Shown here one piece after another: positions 1 to 7,657 of a stretch of DNA of 64,000 nt (its first letter is position 1; the number at the start of each line of letters is the position of its first letter). The position numbers were made by a program, and so were the translations under genes. This DNA is from Stappia sp. (GTDB taxonomy: Bacteria > Pseudomonadota > Alphaproteobacteria > Rhizobiales > Stappiaceae). Below the pieces are notes generated by a model, which was not told the origin of the DNA, ran no database searches, and saw only the letters and a list, made by a program, of their open reading frames with translations. Where the stretch lies: the NCBI GenBank assembly GCA_002722295.1, contig PBLF01000035.1, positions 62,001 to 126,000 of the forward strand, written 5' to 3'.

Positions 1-675
1 GCGGAGATCTGGTGGGAGGCTCTTGCGCGCATTGTCGCCAGCGCCGATTCCATCGAGGTTCCTGTCGGCTCCGGGATGCGGCGCTTCCCGGCCGAAACGA
101 CCGCCGAGAAACGGCATGTCTTCTGCCATGTGCTGCACTGGTTCACCCGTGAGCTGGGTGAGGATTCCCAGCGCCTGGAGCTCAGGCGCCTGGCGGAGCG
201 TCACGGTCTCGATCTCGTGGCGCTCGCGGATGAGCTCATTCTCACCTGGGACGAACTGCGCGAACTGTCCCGCGATCCGCTTTTCACGGTGGGCGCACAC
301 ACGCACGACCATTTCGCGCTGGCCCGCCTCACGCGGGAGCGGATGCGCGCCGACATCGGTCGCGGCCTTGAGCGCCTGAAGGAGGAATTGGACGTCAGCC
401 CCCGGTTCTTCGCCTATCCGTATGGCTACGAGGCGGCGGTGAACATCGAGGCGCACGACGTGGTGCGGGAGATGGGGTTTCGTGCCGCCGTCACCACCCG
501 TCCGGGCGTCCTGTCCGGTCGGGAGGACCGTTTCGCGCTGCCCCGCGTGTCACTGAACGGCTACTTCCAGAATGCGGCCGTCGTGTCGCAGTTCCTGACC
601 GGCGCTCCGTTTCCGCTCTACAACCTGATGCGGCGGGTCCGCGACGTGATCAATCCGCATCCGGCCTGCGGCTGA
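1..675 (+). CDS. Polysaccharide deacetylase family protein (5' end outside window)
   Basis: The reading frame is open from the first base, so the start lies upstream; 224 residues are visible. A NodB-type metal site is suggested by H-T-H-D-H in 'VGAHTHDHFAL' (the family's H-[ST]-x-x-H motif), followed about 45 residues later by 'FFAYPYGYE', the usual third motif. The N-terminal T-F-D-D-G motif expected of the family would be outside the window. Family members remove N- or O-acetyl groups from polysaccharides or peptidoglycan; the substrate cannot be read from sequence. The insert between motifs is long, as in rhizobial homologues of about 350 residues. The 3' end overlaps the convergent DUF2842 gene by 26 bases. 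Confidence 0.8.
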   Translation, partial: AEIWWEALARIVASADSIEVPVGSGMRRFPAETTAEKRHVFCHVLHWFTRELGEDSQRLELRRLAERHGLDLVALADELILTWDELRELSRDPLFTVGAHTHDHFALARLTRERMRADIGRGLERLKEELDVSPRFFAYPYGYEAAVNIEAHDVVREMGFRAAVTTRPGVLSGREDRFALPRVSLNGYFQNAAVVSQFLTGAPFPLYNLMRRVRDVINPHPACG

Positions 676-880
676 GCCGGAAGCCGTGCTCCATCCACCA
701 GATGATGGCGCCGGCGGGGATCGTCCAGGCCAGTCCTGCGATGGCGAAATACGCGAAGCGGATAACCGATGATGCCGTCTGCATCGTCATGTCGCCGATG
801 ACCATCGCCACGAAAGCATAGACGATCACGAAGATGACGAGCACCGTCATGCCGATGAACTTGCGGGCGGGATTGGTCAT
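650..880 (-). CDS. DUF2842 small membrane protein
   Basis: This 76-residue protein has two predicted hydrophobic helices, at about residues 9-28 and 43-63, and a basic C-terminus. The second helix contains 'AIAGLAWTIPAGAIIWWM', typical of the alphaproteobacterial DUF2842 family. Function is unknown. It is transcribed towards the deacetylase and overlaps its 3' end. Its start faces the divergent heme A synthase gene across 187 bases. Family assignment is from pattern recognition. Confidence 0.75.
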   Translation of the reverse strand: MTNPARKFIGMTVLVIFVIVYAFVAMVIGDMTMQTASSVIRFAYFAIAGLAWTIPAGAIIWWMEHGFRLSRRPDAD

Positions 881-975
881 GGTCGTCGTCCGGATCCTGA
901 GCGTGACGCAAAAACGCGTTGATGCCTGAGGTCATGTGTCACGGGCACGGTGCGCGTCAAGCCCGGCGTGTGCCC

Positions 976-1002
976 TTGTCATTCTCCACGCCTGCCTATA
1001 AC
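976..1002 (+). promoter_or_regulatory. Candidate sigma-70 promoter for heme A synthase
   Basis: TTGTCA at 976-981 and TATAAC at 997-1002, 15 bases apart, lie about 65 bases upstream of the ATG. The spacing is short, so this is tentative. Confidence 0.35.
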
Positions 1003-1067
1003 CGGTTTCAGCCGGACGGATTTGCGCCGTTCGCGCGCTGTTTCTCAATGACGGGCCTGGACGGACC

Positions 1068-2162
1068 ATGAGCGATATCACGGCTGACACGCATGTTTCC
1101 CCGAATTCCGGGGAGGACAGGATCGCTCGGGACCGCAAGACGATCCGGCTCTGGCTCTATGCCATCTGCCTGCTCATTCTCGCCATGGTCGTCGTCGGCG
1201 GCGCCACGCGGCTGACGGAATCGGGCCTTTCCATCACCGAGTGGAAACCGATCCACGGCGTGATCCCTCCGCTTTCGGTTGCCGAATGGGAGGAGGAACT
1301 GGAGAAGTACCGCCAGATTCCCGAGTACCAGCTCATCAACAAGGGCATGTCGCTTGAGGAGTTCAAGGTCATCTTCTGGTGGGAGTGGAGCCACCGGTTG
1401 CTCGGCCGCCTCATCGGCGTGGCCTTCTTCGTGCCCATGGTGTGGTTCTGGGCACGCGGGCGCGTTGAACCCTGGCTGAAACCCTGGCTTGTCGCGGGGC
1501 TGGCGCTCGGCGGCCTGCAGGGATTCATCGGCTGGTGGATGGTGGCCTCCGGCCTTGTCGATCGTGTCGACGTCAGCCAGTACCGGCTTGCGACCCATCT
1601 GACGCTGGCATGTCTGATCTTCGCCTATCTCTTCGGGCTGGCACGCTACCTCGCCTTCGCACCGGTTCGCCGGGATGCCGCCGCGCGCCCGCATCCGCTG
1701 TCGCTTCTCGCGGCATTGCTCGTTGCAGCCGTCTTCATCCAGATCTTCCTCGGAGGCCTTGTTGCCGGGCTGAAGGCAGGCCATTCGTTCAACACTTGGC
1801 CGCTCATGGATGGCGCGCTGGTGCCGTCCGGCCTGTGGATGATGTCGCCTGTGTGGCTCAACCATTTCGAGAGCGTGCTGACGGTGCAGTTCCAGCACCG
1901 TATCGCCGCCTATGTGGTGGTGGCGCTGGCGGTTGCCGTGTTCTGGGTCATTGCCAGGCGGGCGGACACCCGCCACCTGCGTGGGGCCGCGCTTGCCGCC
2001 GCCGGGGCACTCGTCGCCCAGATGACAATCGGCATCGCCACGCTGGTGGGCCAGATTCCCTTCGGGCTGGCTCTCCTGCACCAGGGCTTCGCGGTGGTCG
2101 TCGTGGCGGTCGTGATGGAGCTGTGGTGCCGTGCCCGGTTCCGGCGGCAGGCTGGCGCCTGA
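1068..2162 (+). CDS. ctaA: Heme A synthase, COX15/CtaA family
   Basis: This 364-residue polytopic membrane protein converts heme O to heme A for aa3-type cytochrome oxidases. About eight hydrophobic helices are visible. The haem-ligand histidines of the family are present: 'WWEWSHRLLGR' (His109), 'LATHLTLA', 'QFQHRIAAY' and 'LLHQGFA'. The periplasmic cysteine pair of Bacillus CtaA is not seen, as expected for the proteobacterial COX15-like type. The start is followed by a hydrophilic N-terminus of about 25 residues. It stands alone, and a strong terminator follows that is shared with the convergent metY. Confidence 0.92.
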   Translation: MSDITADTHVSPNSGEDRIARDRKTIRLWLYAICLLILAMVVVGGATRLTESGLSITEWKPIHGVIPPLSVAEWEEELEKYRQIPEYQLINKGMSLEEFKVIFWWEWSHRLLGRLIGVAFFVPMVWFWARGRVEPWLKPWLVAGLALGGLQGFIGWWMVASGLVDRVDVSQYRLATHLTLACLIFAYLFGLARYLAFAPVRRDAAARPHPLSLLAALLVAAVFIQIFLGGLVAGLKAGHSFNTWPLMDGALVPSGLWMMSPVWLNHFESVLTVQFQHRIAAYVVVALAVAVFWVIARRADTRHLRGAALAAAGALVAQMTIGIATLVGQIPFGLALLHQGFAVVVVAVVMELWCRARFRRQAGA

Positions 2163-2213
2163 TCCGACCCCGGCGGGCATGAGCGCTTGAGAGAATGTGT
2201 TTGAAAGAATGCA

Positions 2214-2243
2214 AAAGGCCGGGCAATCGCCCGGCCTTTCGTG
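2214..2243. terminator. Intrinsic terminator between ctaA and metY
   Basis: AAAGGCCGGGC and GCCCGGCCTTT form a near-perfect GC-rich stem with a 3-4 base loop, flanked by A- and T-runs so that it can work on both strands. It lies between the convergent ctaA and metY genes. Confidence 0.8.
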
Positions 2244-2271
2244 TTTCGAAGACAATGCGTTACCGCGGCTG

Positions 2272-3555
2272 TCAGCCCTTGGCGAGGGCGCTCTCCAGAT
2301 CCGCGATGATGTCCTCGGCATCCTCGAGACCGACCGAGATGCGCACCACGTCCGGACCGGCGCCGGCGGCGGTCTTCTGCTCGTCCGTGAGCTGGCGGTG
2401 GGTGGTGGAGGCGGGGTGGATCAGCAGCGAGCGCGTGTCGCCGATGTTGGCCAGATGCGACAGGATCTCGCAGTTGGACACGAGCGCCACGCCGGCGTCA
2501 TAGCCGCCCTTGAGGCCGAAGGTGAACACCGCGCCGGCGCCCTTGGGCATGTACTTCTGCTGGCGCTCGTGGTTCGGATCGCCCGGCAGTCCGGCATAGG
2601 ACACCCAGCCGACCTTCTCGTGCCCGGCGAGGAATTCCGCCACCTTCAGTGCGTTGTAGCAGTGGCGCTGCATGCGAAGCGGCAGCGTCTCGATGCCGGT
2701 CAGCAGCATGAAGGCATTGAAGGGGGCGAGTGCCGGGCCAAGATCGCGCAGGCCGAGCACGCGGCAGGCGATGGCGAAGGCAAAGTTGCCGAAGGTCTCG
2801 TGCAGCACCATGCCGGAGTATTCCGGGCGCGGGGTGGTGAGCAGCGGATAGCGGTCGGTGGACGACCAGTCGTAGCTTCCGCCGTCGACGATCACGCCGC
2901 CCATGGAGTTGCCGTGGCCGCCCATGAACTTGGTGAGCGAGTGGACGACGATGTCGGCGCCATGCTCGATCGGACGGCAGAGGTAGGGGGTCGCCATCGT
3001 GTTGTCGACGATGAGCGGGATGTTGTGCGCCCTGGCGATCTTCGAGATCGCGGCGATGTCGGTCACCACGCCGCCGGGATTGGCGAGGCTCTCGATGAAG
3101 ATGGCGCGGGTCCGGTCGTCGATCTGGGCCTCGAAGGAGGCCGGATCCACCGCGTCCGCCCACTTCACTTCCCAGCCGAAGCTCTTGAACGAGTGGTTGA
3201 GCTGGTTGATCGAGCCGCCGTAGAGCTTGTTGGCCGCGACGATGTTGTCGCCCGGGGTCATCAGCGTGTGGAAGGCGAGAAGCTGGGCGGAGTGGCCCGA
3301 AGCGACGGCGAGAGCGGCGGTGCCGCCCTCAAGCGCGGCGACGCGCTCCTCAAGCACGGCGTTCGTCGGGTTGGTGATGCGGGTGTAGATGTTTCCAAAG
3401 GCCTGCAGTCCGAAGAGCGAGGCGGCATGATCGACGTCGTCGAAGACGAAGGAGGTCGTCTGGTAGATCGGCGTCACGCGCGCTCCGGTCGAGGGATCGG
3501 GCTGGGCGCCAGCGTGAATCGCAAGCGTCGAAAAACCGGGGATGCGGTCGGTCAT
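2272..3555 (-). CDS. metY: O-acetylhomoserine sulfhydrylase / aminocarboxypropyltransferase
   Basis: This 427-residue protein belongs to the Cys/Met-metabolism PLP-dependent family. The PLP lysine lies in 'VVHSLTKFMGGHG' (Lys209), preceded by 'LIVDNTMATPYLCRP'. The length and the extended middle region favour MetY over the shorter MetB/MetZ enzymes. The expected reaction is O-acetylhomoserine plus sulfide to homocysteine plus acetate, in methionine synthesis. The ATG is preceded by GAGGAGG about 5 bases upstream. No SAM-II riboswitch was recognised in the leader, but a perfect inverted repeat lies about 75 bases upstream. Confidence 0.92.
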   Translation of the reverse strand: MTDRIPGFSTLAIHAGAQPDPSTGARVTPIYQTTSFVFDDVDHAASLFGLQAFGNIYTRITNPTNAVLEERVAALEGGTAALAVASGHSAQLLAFHTLMTPGDNIVAANKLYGGSINQLNHSFKSFGWEVKWADAVDPASFEAQIDDRTRAIFIESLANPGGVVTDIAAISKIARAHNIPLIVDNTMATPYLCRPIEHGADIVVHSLTKFMGGHGNSMGGVIVDGGSYDWSSTDRYPLLTTPRPEYSGMVLHETFGNFAFAIACRVLGLRDLGPALAPFNAFMLLTGIETLPLRMQRHCYNALKVAEFLAGHEKVGWVSYAGLPGDPNHERQQKYMPKGAGAVFTFGLKGGYDAGVALVSNCEILSHLANIGDTRSLLIHPASTTHRQLTDEQKTAAGAGPDVVRISVGLEDAEDIIADLESALAKG

Positions 3556-3629
3556 GAGGTCCTCCTCGTTGAAACGTGGCCGGCATAGTGTCCGAAGGCG
3601 CTTTCCCCGTCAAAGCAAAGAGATTGCGT

Positions 3630-3649
3630 TTTCCGCCGCTTGGCGGAAA
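3630..3649. promoter_or_regulatory. Inverted repeat in the metY leader/promoter
   Basis: TTTCCGCC (3630-3637) and GGCGGAAA (3642-3649) are perfect 8-base arms around GCTT. It lies between higA and metY, 75 bases before the metY start. A possible promoter on the minus strand (TTGACG, then CACTAT after 17 bases) lies between it and metY. There is no T-run, so an operator or leader hairpin is more likely than a terminator. Confidence 0.4.
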
Positions 3650-3746
3650 CGAACAGGGGAAATCCCGCCGCGTTTCATATGGGGGCCGCCCGCGCCTGAG
3701 GAATGATTTTTCAAACCCGCCGGGACGAGGGGAGAGCCATCCGGAT

Positions 3747-4034
3747 TCAGGCAACCTCGCGTGGCCGGATGGCCTCGATTTCCCCGGAAAGCTCGTTGCG
3801 TGCCCGGTCAAGGTCGCGGCGGGTCTGGAGGTTGAGCCAGAATTCGGCGCTGGTGCCGAAGTAACGGCCAAGGCGCAAGGCCGTATCCGTCGTCACGGGT
3901 GTTTCCTCCCGTACGATCCTTTCGATACGCGTGCGCGGCACGCCCAGTGCCCGGGCGAGTGCATAAGGTGTCAGGTCAAGCTCGGCGAGGAACTCCTCGC
4001 GCAGGATTTCTCCGGGGTGAATTGCGGCAGTCAT
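3747..4034 (-). CDS. higA: HigA-family antitoxin (XRE helix-turn-helix)
   Basis: This 95-residue protein opens with 'HPGEILREEFLAELDLTPY', the signature start of HigA addiction-module antitoxins. It continues with an XRE helix-turn-helix ('ALARALGVPRTRIERIV') and the conserved 'LGRYFGTSAEFWLNLQ'. It neutralises the HigB ribonuclease and should repress its own operon. It lies 10 bases downstream of higB in the same operon, the usual toxin-first order of hig loci. Confidence 0.9.
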   Translation of the reverse strand: MTAAIHPGEILREEFLAELDLTPYALARALGVPRTRIERIVREETPVTTDTALRLGRYFGTSAEFWLNLQTRRDLDRARNELSGEIEAIRPREVA

Positions 4035-4044
4035 GAGACCTACC

Positions 4045-4323
4045 TCAGTGATAGTCGGTTATCTCGACATTTTCCGCTCCGTCGTTCCAGACAAAGCAGA
4101 TCCTGTACTGGTCATTGATCCGTATCGAATATTGCCCGGACCGGTCCCCTCTCAGCGCTTCCAGCCTGTTTCCAGGCGGGGCGCGCAAGTCGTTCAGATC
4201 AACAGCCGCATCCAGCATGGCCAGCTTGCGGCAGGCTACCCGCCGAAGGTCGGCGGGAAACCGTCTTGGTACCTGCCCCTCAAAGAGGGCTCTGGCAACC
4301 GGATCCCTGAAATCCTTGATCAT
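4045..4323 (-). CDS. higB: HigB-family toxin (RelE-like mRNA interferase)
   Basis: This 92-residue RelE/HigB-fold protein begins 'MIKDFRDPVARALFEG' and ends 'SIRINDQYRICFVWNDGAE', the conserved core of HigB/RelE plasmid-maintenance toxins. Known relatives cut mRNA on the ribosome. It is encoded inside a longer open frame; the ATG at 4323 fits the family length and lies about 65 bases downstream of a palindromic operator. It is followed after 10 bases by higA. The preceding gene (CoA-binding protein) ends about 100 bases upstream on the same strand. Confidence 0.88.
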   Translation of the reverse strand: MIKDFRDPVARALFEGQVPRRFPADLRRVACRKLAMLDAAVDLNDLRAPPGNRLEALRGDRSGQYSIRINDQYRICFVWNDGAENVEITDYH

Positions 4324-4385
4324 GACAAACCGGTGAATGAAAATTCGATAGAAGGCCGAGTGGTCCCGACTGGAATTATTCTCAC

Positions 4386-4408
4386 TTGGTATCATAACGC
4401 GATACCAA
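4386..4408. promoter_or_regulatory. Candidate HigA operator
   Basis: TTGGTATC (4386-4393) and GATACCAA (4401-4408) form a perfect 8-base inverted repeat with a 7-base spacer. It sits in an AT-rich stretch about 65 bases upstream of higB. Autoregulation by HigA at such a site is typical of the family. Confidence 0.65.
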
Positions 4409-4427
4409 TTGTCAAGCTGCCTTTCAT

Positions 4428-4979
4428 TCACTCCTTGCGCAGGCCACGGTGCTGGAAGCCGGATCGCAGCGCCGGACGCTTGGAGGACAGGGTGCGGGAG
4501 TTGACGCCGGTCCAGCCGATTTCGCCGGACAGCCGTCCATACTCGATCTTCGGGCAGCGGTTCATGATGACCGTGACGCCCTCCGCTTCCGCAAGGCGTG
4601 CGGCCTCGTCGTTGCGAACCGAGAGCTGCATCCACACGACCTTCGGCTTCGGCGTCAGGGCGAGGGCCTCCTTCGTCACGCCAAGGGCGGCCTCCGAATT
4701 GCGGAAGATATCGACCATGTCGACCGGCTCGGGAATGTCGGCGAGGCTTGCATGGACCGTCTGGCCGAGGATCTCCTTGCCGGCGAGGCCCGGATTGACC
4801 GGAAACACGCGATACCCCTTCGACAGAAGGTATTTGAGCACGAGGAAGGAAGGGCGAGCGGGGTTGGCGCTCGCACCAACCATGGCGACGCTCTTTGTTT
4901 CGTCCAGCACCTGGCGGATTTCGGCGTCGGTGTAGCGCTCGTGGTGGCTCATGTCGGCCGGTGTCGTCTCGCTCGCCAT
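4428..4979 (-). CDS. CoA-binding domain protein (YccU-like)
   Basis: This 183-residue single-domain CoA-binding protein has a Rossmann fold. 'SVAMVGASANPARPSFLVLKY' is the nucleotide-binding start, followed by 'GYRVFPVNPGLAGKEILG', 'VDMVDIFRN', 'VVWMQLSVRNDEAARLAEAEG' and 'IMNRCPKIEYGRL'. The physiological role is unknown; relatives bind CoA or acyl-CoA. The start at 4979 is chosen because GGAG lies 7 bases upstream. An ATG at 4985 overlaps the stop of the upstream crotonase gene (ATGA) and is the alternative. It is probably co-transcribed with that gene. Confidence 0.85.
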   Translation of the reverse strand: MASETTPADMSHHERYTDAEIRQVLDETKSVAMVGASANPARPSFLVLKYLLSKGYRVFPVNPGLAGKEILGQTVHASLADIPEPVDMVDIFRNSEAALGVTKEALALTPKPKVVWMQLSVRNDEAARLAEAEGVTVIMNRCPKIEYGRLSGEIGWTGVNSRTLSSKRPALRSGFQHRGLRKE

Positions 4980-4981
4980 GC

Positions 4982-5791
4982 TCATTCTCCGGTCCACACG
5001 GGCTCGCGCTTCTCGATGAAGGCTCCGATTCCTTCTTCCGCGTCACGCGCGAGCATGTTCTCCACCATCACCTGCGCGCAATGGGCATAGGCGTCGGCGA
5101 GTGGCATTTCCGCCTGGGCGTGGAAGGCCTCCTTGCCGATCTTAAGCGTCAGCGGGGATTTTTCGGCGATGGTCTGCGCGTATTTCGCGGTTACCTGGTC
5201 GAGGTAGTCCTCGGGCACGACGCGGTTGACCAGACCGAACTCGCGTGCCGTGCCGGCGTCGATGATCTCGCCGGTGAGAAGCATCTCCATCGCCTGCTTG
5301 CGCGAGACATTGCGCGTCAGCGCCACCATGGGGGTGGAGCAGAACAGGCCGATGTTCACGCCCGGCGTGCAGAAGCGCGCCTTGTCGCCCGCGATCGCCA
5401 GGTCACAGGAGGCGACGAGCTGGAGGCCGGCGGCGGTGGCCATGCCGTTGACCTCGGCGATCACCGGCGCGCGGTGGGTGACGATCGTCTGCATCAGCTT
5501 CGCGCAGCGGCCCATGACGTCGGTGAAATAGGCGCGTCCGCGATCCTCATGGGCACGCGCAGCCGTCATCTCCTTGAGGTCGTGGCCGGCCGAGAACACG
5601 GGGCCTTCCGCCTTCAGGACGATGACGCGCACGTGCGTGTTCGCGGCCGCGTCGTCAAGCGCGGCCTGGAGCGCCGCCATCATCTCCTCCGACAGCGAAT
5701 TGCGCCGCTCGGGCCGGGCCAGCGTCAGCGTCAGGATGCCGTCGGCCAGGTCGCTGCGCAGCGGGCCCGCCGCATGGTTCGTGTCCGCCAT
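4982..5791 (-). CDS. Crotonase-fold enoyl-CoA hydratase-like protein lacking catalytic glutamates
   Basis: This 269-residue crotonase-superfamily protein has an intact oxyanion-hole region ('FSAGHDLKEM', 'NGMATAAGLQLVASCDLAIA'). Aligned by eye with classical enoyl-CoA hydratase, the first catalytic glutamate (GGGCEL) is Gln ('AAGLQL') and the second (P-E) is Gly ('CTPGVNIG'). It therefore should not be a standard hydratase and resembles the ECHDC3-like group, whose reaction is unclear. It is coupled to the CoA-binding protein gene downstream. The divergent thioesterase gene starts about 170 bases away. Confidence 0.85.
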   Translation of the reverse strand: MADTNHAAGPLRSDLADGILTLTLARPERRNSLSEEMMAALQAALDDAAANTHVRVIVLKAEGPVFSAGHDLKEMTAARAHEDRGRAYFTDVMGRCAKLMQTIVTHRAPVIAEVNGMATAAGLQLVASCDLAIAGDKARFCTPGVNIGLFCSTPMVALTRNVSRKQAMEMLLTGEIIDAGTAREFGLVNRVVPEDYLDQVTAKYAQTIAEKSPLTLKIGKEAFHAQAEMPLADAYAHCAQVMVENMLARDAEEGIGAFIEKREPVWTGE

Positions 5792-5963
5792 GATCGTTTC
5801 TCCCGGAATGTTTTCGTGTTGCCGACCTTATAGCCCGCGCCGGCAAGCGGCGGAAGCGAGTGCCACGCATGATCCTGTTTCCACTTGCGACAGGACGGAT
5901 TTTCGGGCTCCCTTGACCAACACGTCAAGGGAGCCGGCCGGTCCGGCGGGGGAGGAGAGAAGC

Positions 5964-6389
5964 TTGCAGCCTGTGATGAACGTGGAAGAGCTCGAGGTGT
6001 TTCTCGAGACGGAGTTTCCCCAGATCCATGTCGATGGACGGATCTACAGGGTGGAGACGGTGTCCGAGGGGGAGGCGGTGCTGTCGGTGCGGGCGCTGGA
6101 ACGGCATCTTCGCCCCGGCGGAACGATCTCGGGCCCGACCATGATGGCCCTGGTGGACCTGGCCGCCTATGCGGTGATCCTCGCCCATATCGGTCCGGTG
6201 GCGCTGGCGGTGACCACCAATCTCAACATCAACTTTCTGAGGAAACCGGAGCCCGGCGACCTCCTTGCGACCTGCAGGCTCCTGAAGCTCGGCAAGCGGC
6301 TGGCCGTCACGGAATGCACGCTGACGGGCCGTGCGGGCGGAGATCCCGTTGCCCACGCCACCGCGACCTATTCGATCCCGCCGCGCTGA
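5964..6389 (+). CDS. PaaI-family hotdog thioesterase
   Basis: This is a hotdog-fold acyl-CoA thioesterase of about 141 residues. 'GGTISGPTMMALVDLAAYAVI' is the PaaI-type active-site helix start (G-x-x-x-x-x-x-x-x-D) and 'TTNLNINFLRKPEPGDL' the central strand. The start at TTG 5964 is preferred because GGGGGAGGAG ends about 7 bases upstream; the ATG at 5976 is the alternative and would leave that site 19 bases away. It lies just before rplM-rpsI, as in many Rhizobiales. The substrate is unknown. Confidence 0.82.
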   Translation: MQPVMNVEELEVFLETEFPQIHVDGRIYRVETVSEGEAVLSVRALERHLRPGGTISGPTMMALVDLAAYAVILAHIGPVALAVTTNLNINFLRKPEPGDLLATCRLLKLGKRLAVTECTLTGRAGGDPVAHATATYSIPPR

Positions 6390-6460
6390 ACCGGCCGGAA
6401 AGGCATGAATTTGTGTGGTATCATGGTACCATTTTTCCAGGTCGTTGTTTTTACTGCGTA

Positions 6461-6480
6461 ATTCGCATCGATGTGCGAAT
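6461..6480. promoter_or_regulatory. Inverted repeat upstream of the rplM promoter
   Basis: ATTCGCA (6461-6467) and TGCGAAT (6474-6480) are perfect 7-base arms around TCGATG. The element ends 8 bases before the rplM -35 box. It may be an operator; the protein is unknown. Confidence 0.4.
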
Positions 6481-6488
6481 GAAGGGCG

Positions 6489-6517
6489 TTGACAGGATGA
6501 GTGAAGCGGCGTAGACA
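6489..6517 (+). promoter_or_regulatory. Promoter for rplM-rpsI
   Basis: A consensus TTGACA (6489-6494) is followed after exactly 17 bases by TAGACA (6512-6517). It lies 115 bases upstream of rplM. A start site near 6524 would put a GC-rich hairpin with a U-run at the 5' end of the transcript. Confidence 0.6.
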
Positions 6518-6533
6518 CAGCGCCGACGGAAAG

Positions 6534-6556
6534 CGGGCCCGGGTTGGGCCCGTTTT
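6534..6556 (+). terminator. Terminator-like hairpin in the rplM leader
   Basis: CGGGCCC (6534-6540) pairs with GGGCCCG (6546-6552), followed by TTTT. It lies about 20 bases downstream of the predicted rplM promoter and so could act as an attenuator of the ribosomal-protein operon. Alternatively it terminates transcription arriving from the thioesterase gene. Confidence 0.5.
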
Positions 6557-6631
6557 GCTTGACCTCGGGCCTGGTCGCGTTTCCGCACCGAAGGCCCGTG
6601 ACGGACACGGACCCAACAACGGACCACGACC

Positions 6632-7099
6632 ATGAAGGCCTACTCCGCCAAGACGGCCGAGGTCGAGAAGAAGTGGATCTTGATCGACGCTGAGGGCGTT
6701 GTCGTCGGCCGCCTGGCCGCCTTCATCGCCAACACGCTGCGCGGCAAGACCAAAGCGACCTTCACGCCCCACATCGATTGCGGTGACAATGTCATCGTCA
6801 TCAATGCCGACAAGGCCGTGCTGACCGGCAAGAAGTACTACGACAAGAAGTACTACTGGCACACCGGTTACCCGGGCGGCATCAAGGAGCGCACCGCGCG
6901 CGCCATTCTCGAGGGTCGCTTCCCGGAGCGCGTTCTCGAGCAGGCCGTGAAGCGCATGATGCCCGGCGGCCCGCTGAGCCGCACGCAGCTCAAGAACCTC
7001 CGGATCTACTCCGGCTCCACTCATCCGCATGAGGCCCAGTCGCCGGTTCCGGTCGACTTCAAGGCCTTCAACGCGAAGAACGATGGCAAGAGGGCGTAA
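6632..7099 (+). CDS. rplM: 50S ribosomal protein L13
   Basis: This 155-residue L13 protein shows the family core: '[19 protein letters not shown]', '[19 protein letters not shown]', '[13 protein letters not shown]' and '[13 protein letters not shown]'. L13 is an early-binding protein of the large subunit. It is followed after two bases by rpsI, the near-universal rplM-rpsI pair. It has its own promoter and a hairpin-containing leader. The length matches alphaproteobacterial L13. Confidence 0.98.
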   Translation: MKAYSAKTAEVEKKWILIDAEGVVVGRLAAFIANTLRGKTKATFTPHIDCGDNVIVINADKAVLTGKKYYDKKYYWHTGYPGGIKERTARAILEGRFPERVLEQAVKRMMPGGPLSRTQLKNLRIYSGSTHPHEAQSPVPVDFKAFNAKNDGKRA

Positions 7100-7101
7100 C
7101 G

Positions 7102-7578
7102 ATGGCTGAGCTCCAGTCCCTCGAGGATCTCGGCGGCGCTCTGGACGCGGAAGCGTCCGAGGCTCCGGTTCATGTGCAGAAGCTTGACGCCCAGGGTCGC
7201 GCCTATGCGACCGGCAAGCGCAAGGACGCCATCGCGCGCGTCTGGATCAAGCCGGGCACGGGCAAGATCACGGTCAACAAGAAGGACTACGTCGCCTATT
7301 TCGCGCGTCCGGTCCTGCAGCTGATCCTGCGTCAGCCGATCATGCTGACCAACCGCGAAGGCCAGTACGACGTGGTCGCCACCGTTTCCGGTGGTGGTCT
7401 GTCCGGCCAGGCCGGTGCTCTGCGTCACGGCCTGTCCAAGGCCCTGACCCACTACGAGCCCGAGCTGCGCGGCATCCTCAAGAAGGAAGGCTTCCTGACC
7501 CGCGACAGCCGCGTCGTGGAGCGCAAGAAGTACGGCCGCCGGAAGGCGCGTCGGAGCTTCCAGTTCTCCAAGCGCTGA
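7102..7578 (+). CDS. rpsI: 30S ribosomal protein S9
   Basis: This 158-residue S9 protein has an N-terminal extension of about 30 residues, common in alphaproteobacteria, before the core '[21 protein letters not shown]'. It ends with the conserved '[15 protein letters not shown]', the C-terminal tail that reaches the P-site tRNA on the ribosome. It is co-transcribed with rplM and followed by a strong terminator. Confidence 0.98.
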   Translation: MAELQSLEDLGGALDAEASEAPVHVQKLDAQGRAYATGKRKDAIARVWIKPGTGKITVNKKDYVAYFARPVLQLILRQPIMLTNREGQYDVVATVSGGGLSGQAGALRHGLSKALTHYEPELRGILKKEGFLTRDSRVVERKKYGRRKARRSFQFSKR

Positions 7579-7605
7579 TCCGCTTCGGAACATTCCGACT
7601 TCAGG

Positions 7606-7632
7606 AACGGCCCGCCATCGGCGGGCCGTTTC
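7606..7632 (+). terminator. Intrinsic terminator after rpsI
   Basis: AACGGCCCGCC and GGCGGGCCGTT form a perfect 11-base stem with an ATC loop (about 7606-7630). It ends the rplM-rpsI operon 28 bases after the rpsI stop. Confidence 0.8.
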
Positions 7633-7657
7633 GCGTTTGCGGGCCCGCTTGTGGCGC

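Noticed and set aside
1008..2321. 437-residue minus-strand frame over ctaA
   Set aside because: It is an antisense shadow; the plus strand encodes a clear heme A synthase with its conserved histidines.
3556..3746. SAM-II riboswitch upstream of metY
   Set aside because: The conserved pseudoknot core could not be recognised in the leader; only a simple inverted repeat is present.
6416..6431. TGGTA-TCATGG-TACCA as a second HigA operator
   Set aside because: Only 5-base arms are shared and the spacing differs from the hig palindrome; similarity is probably chance.
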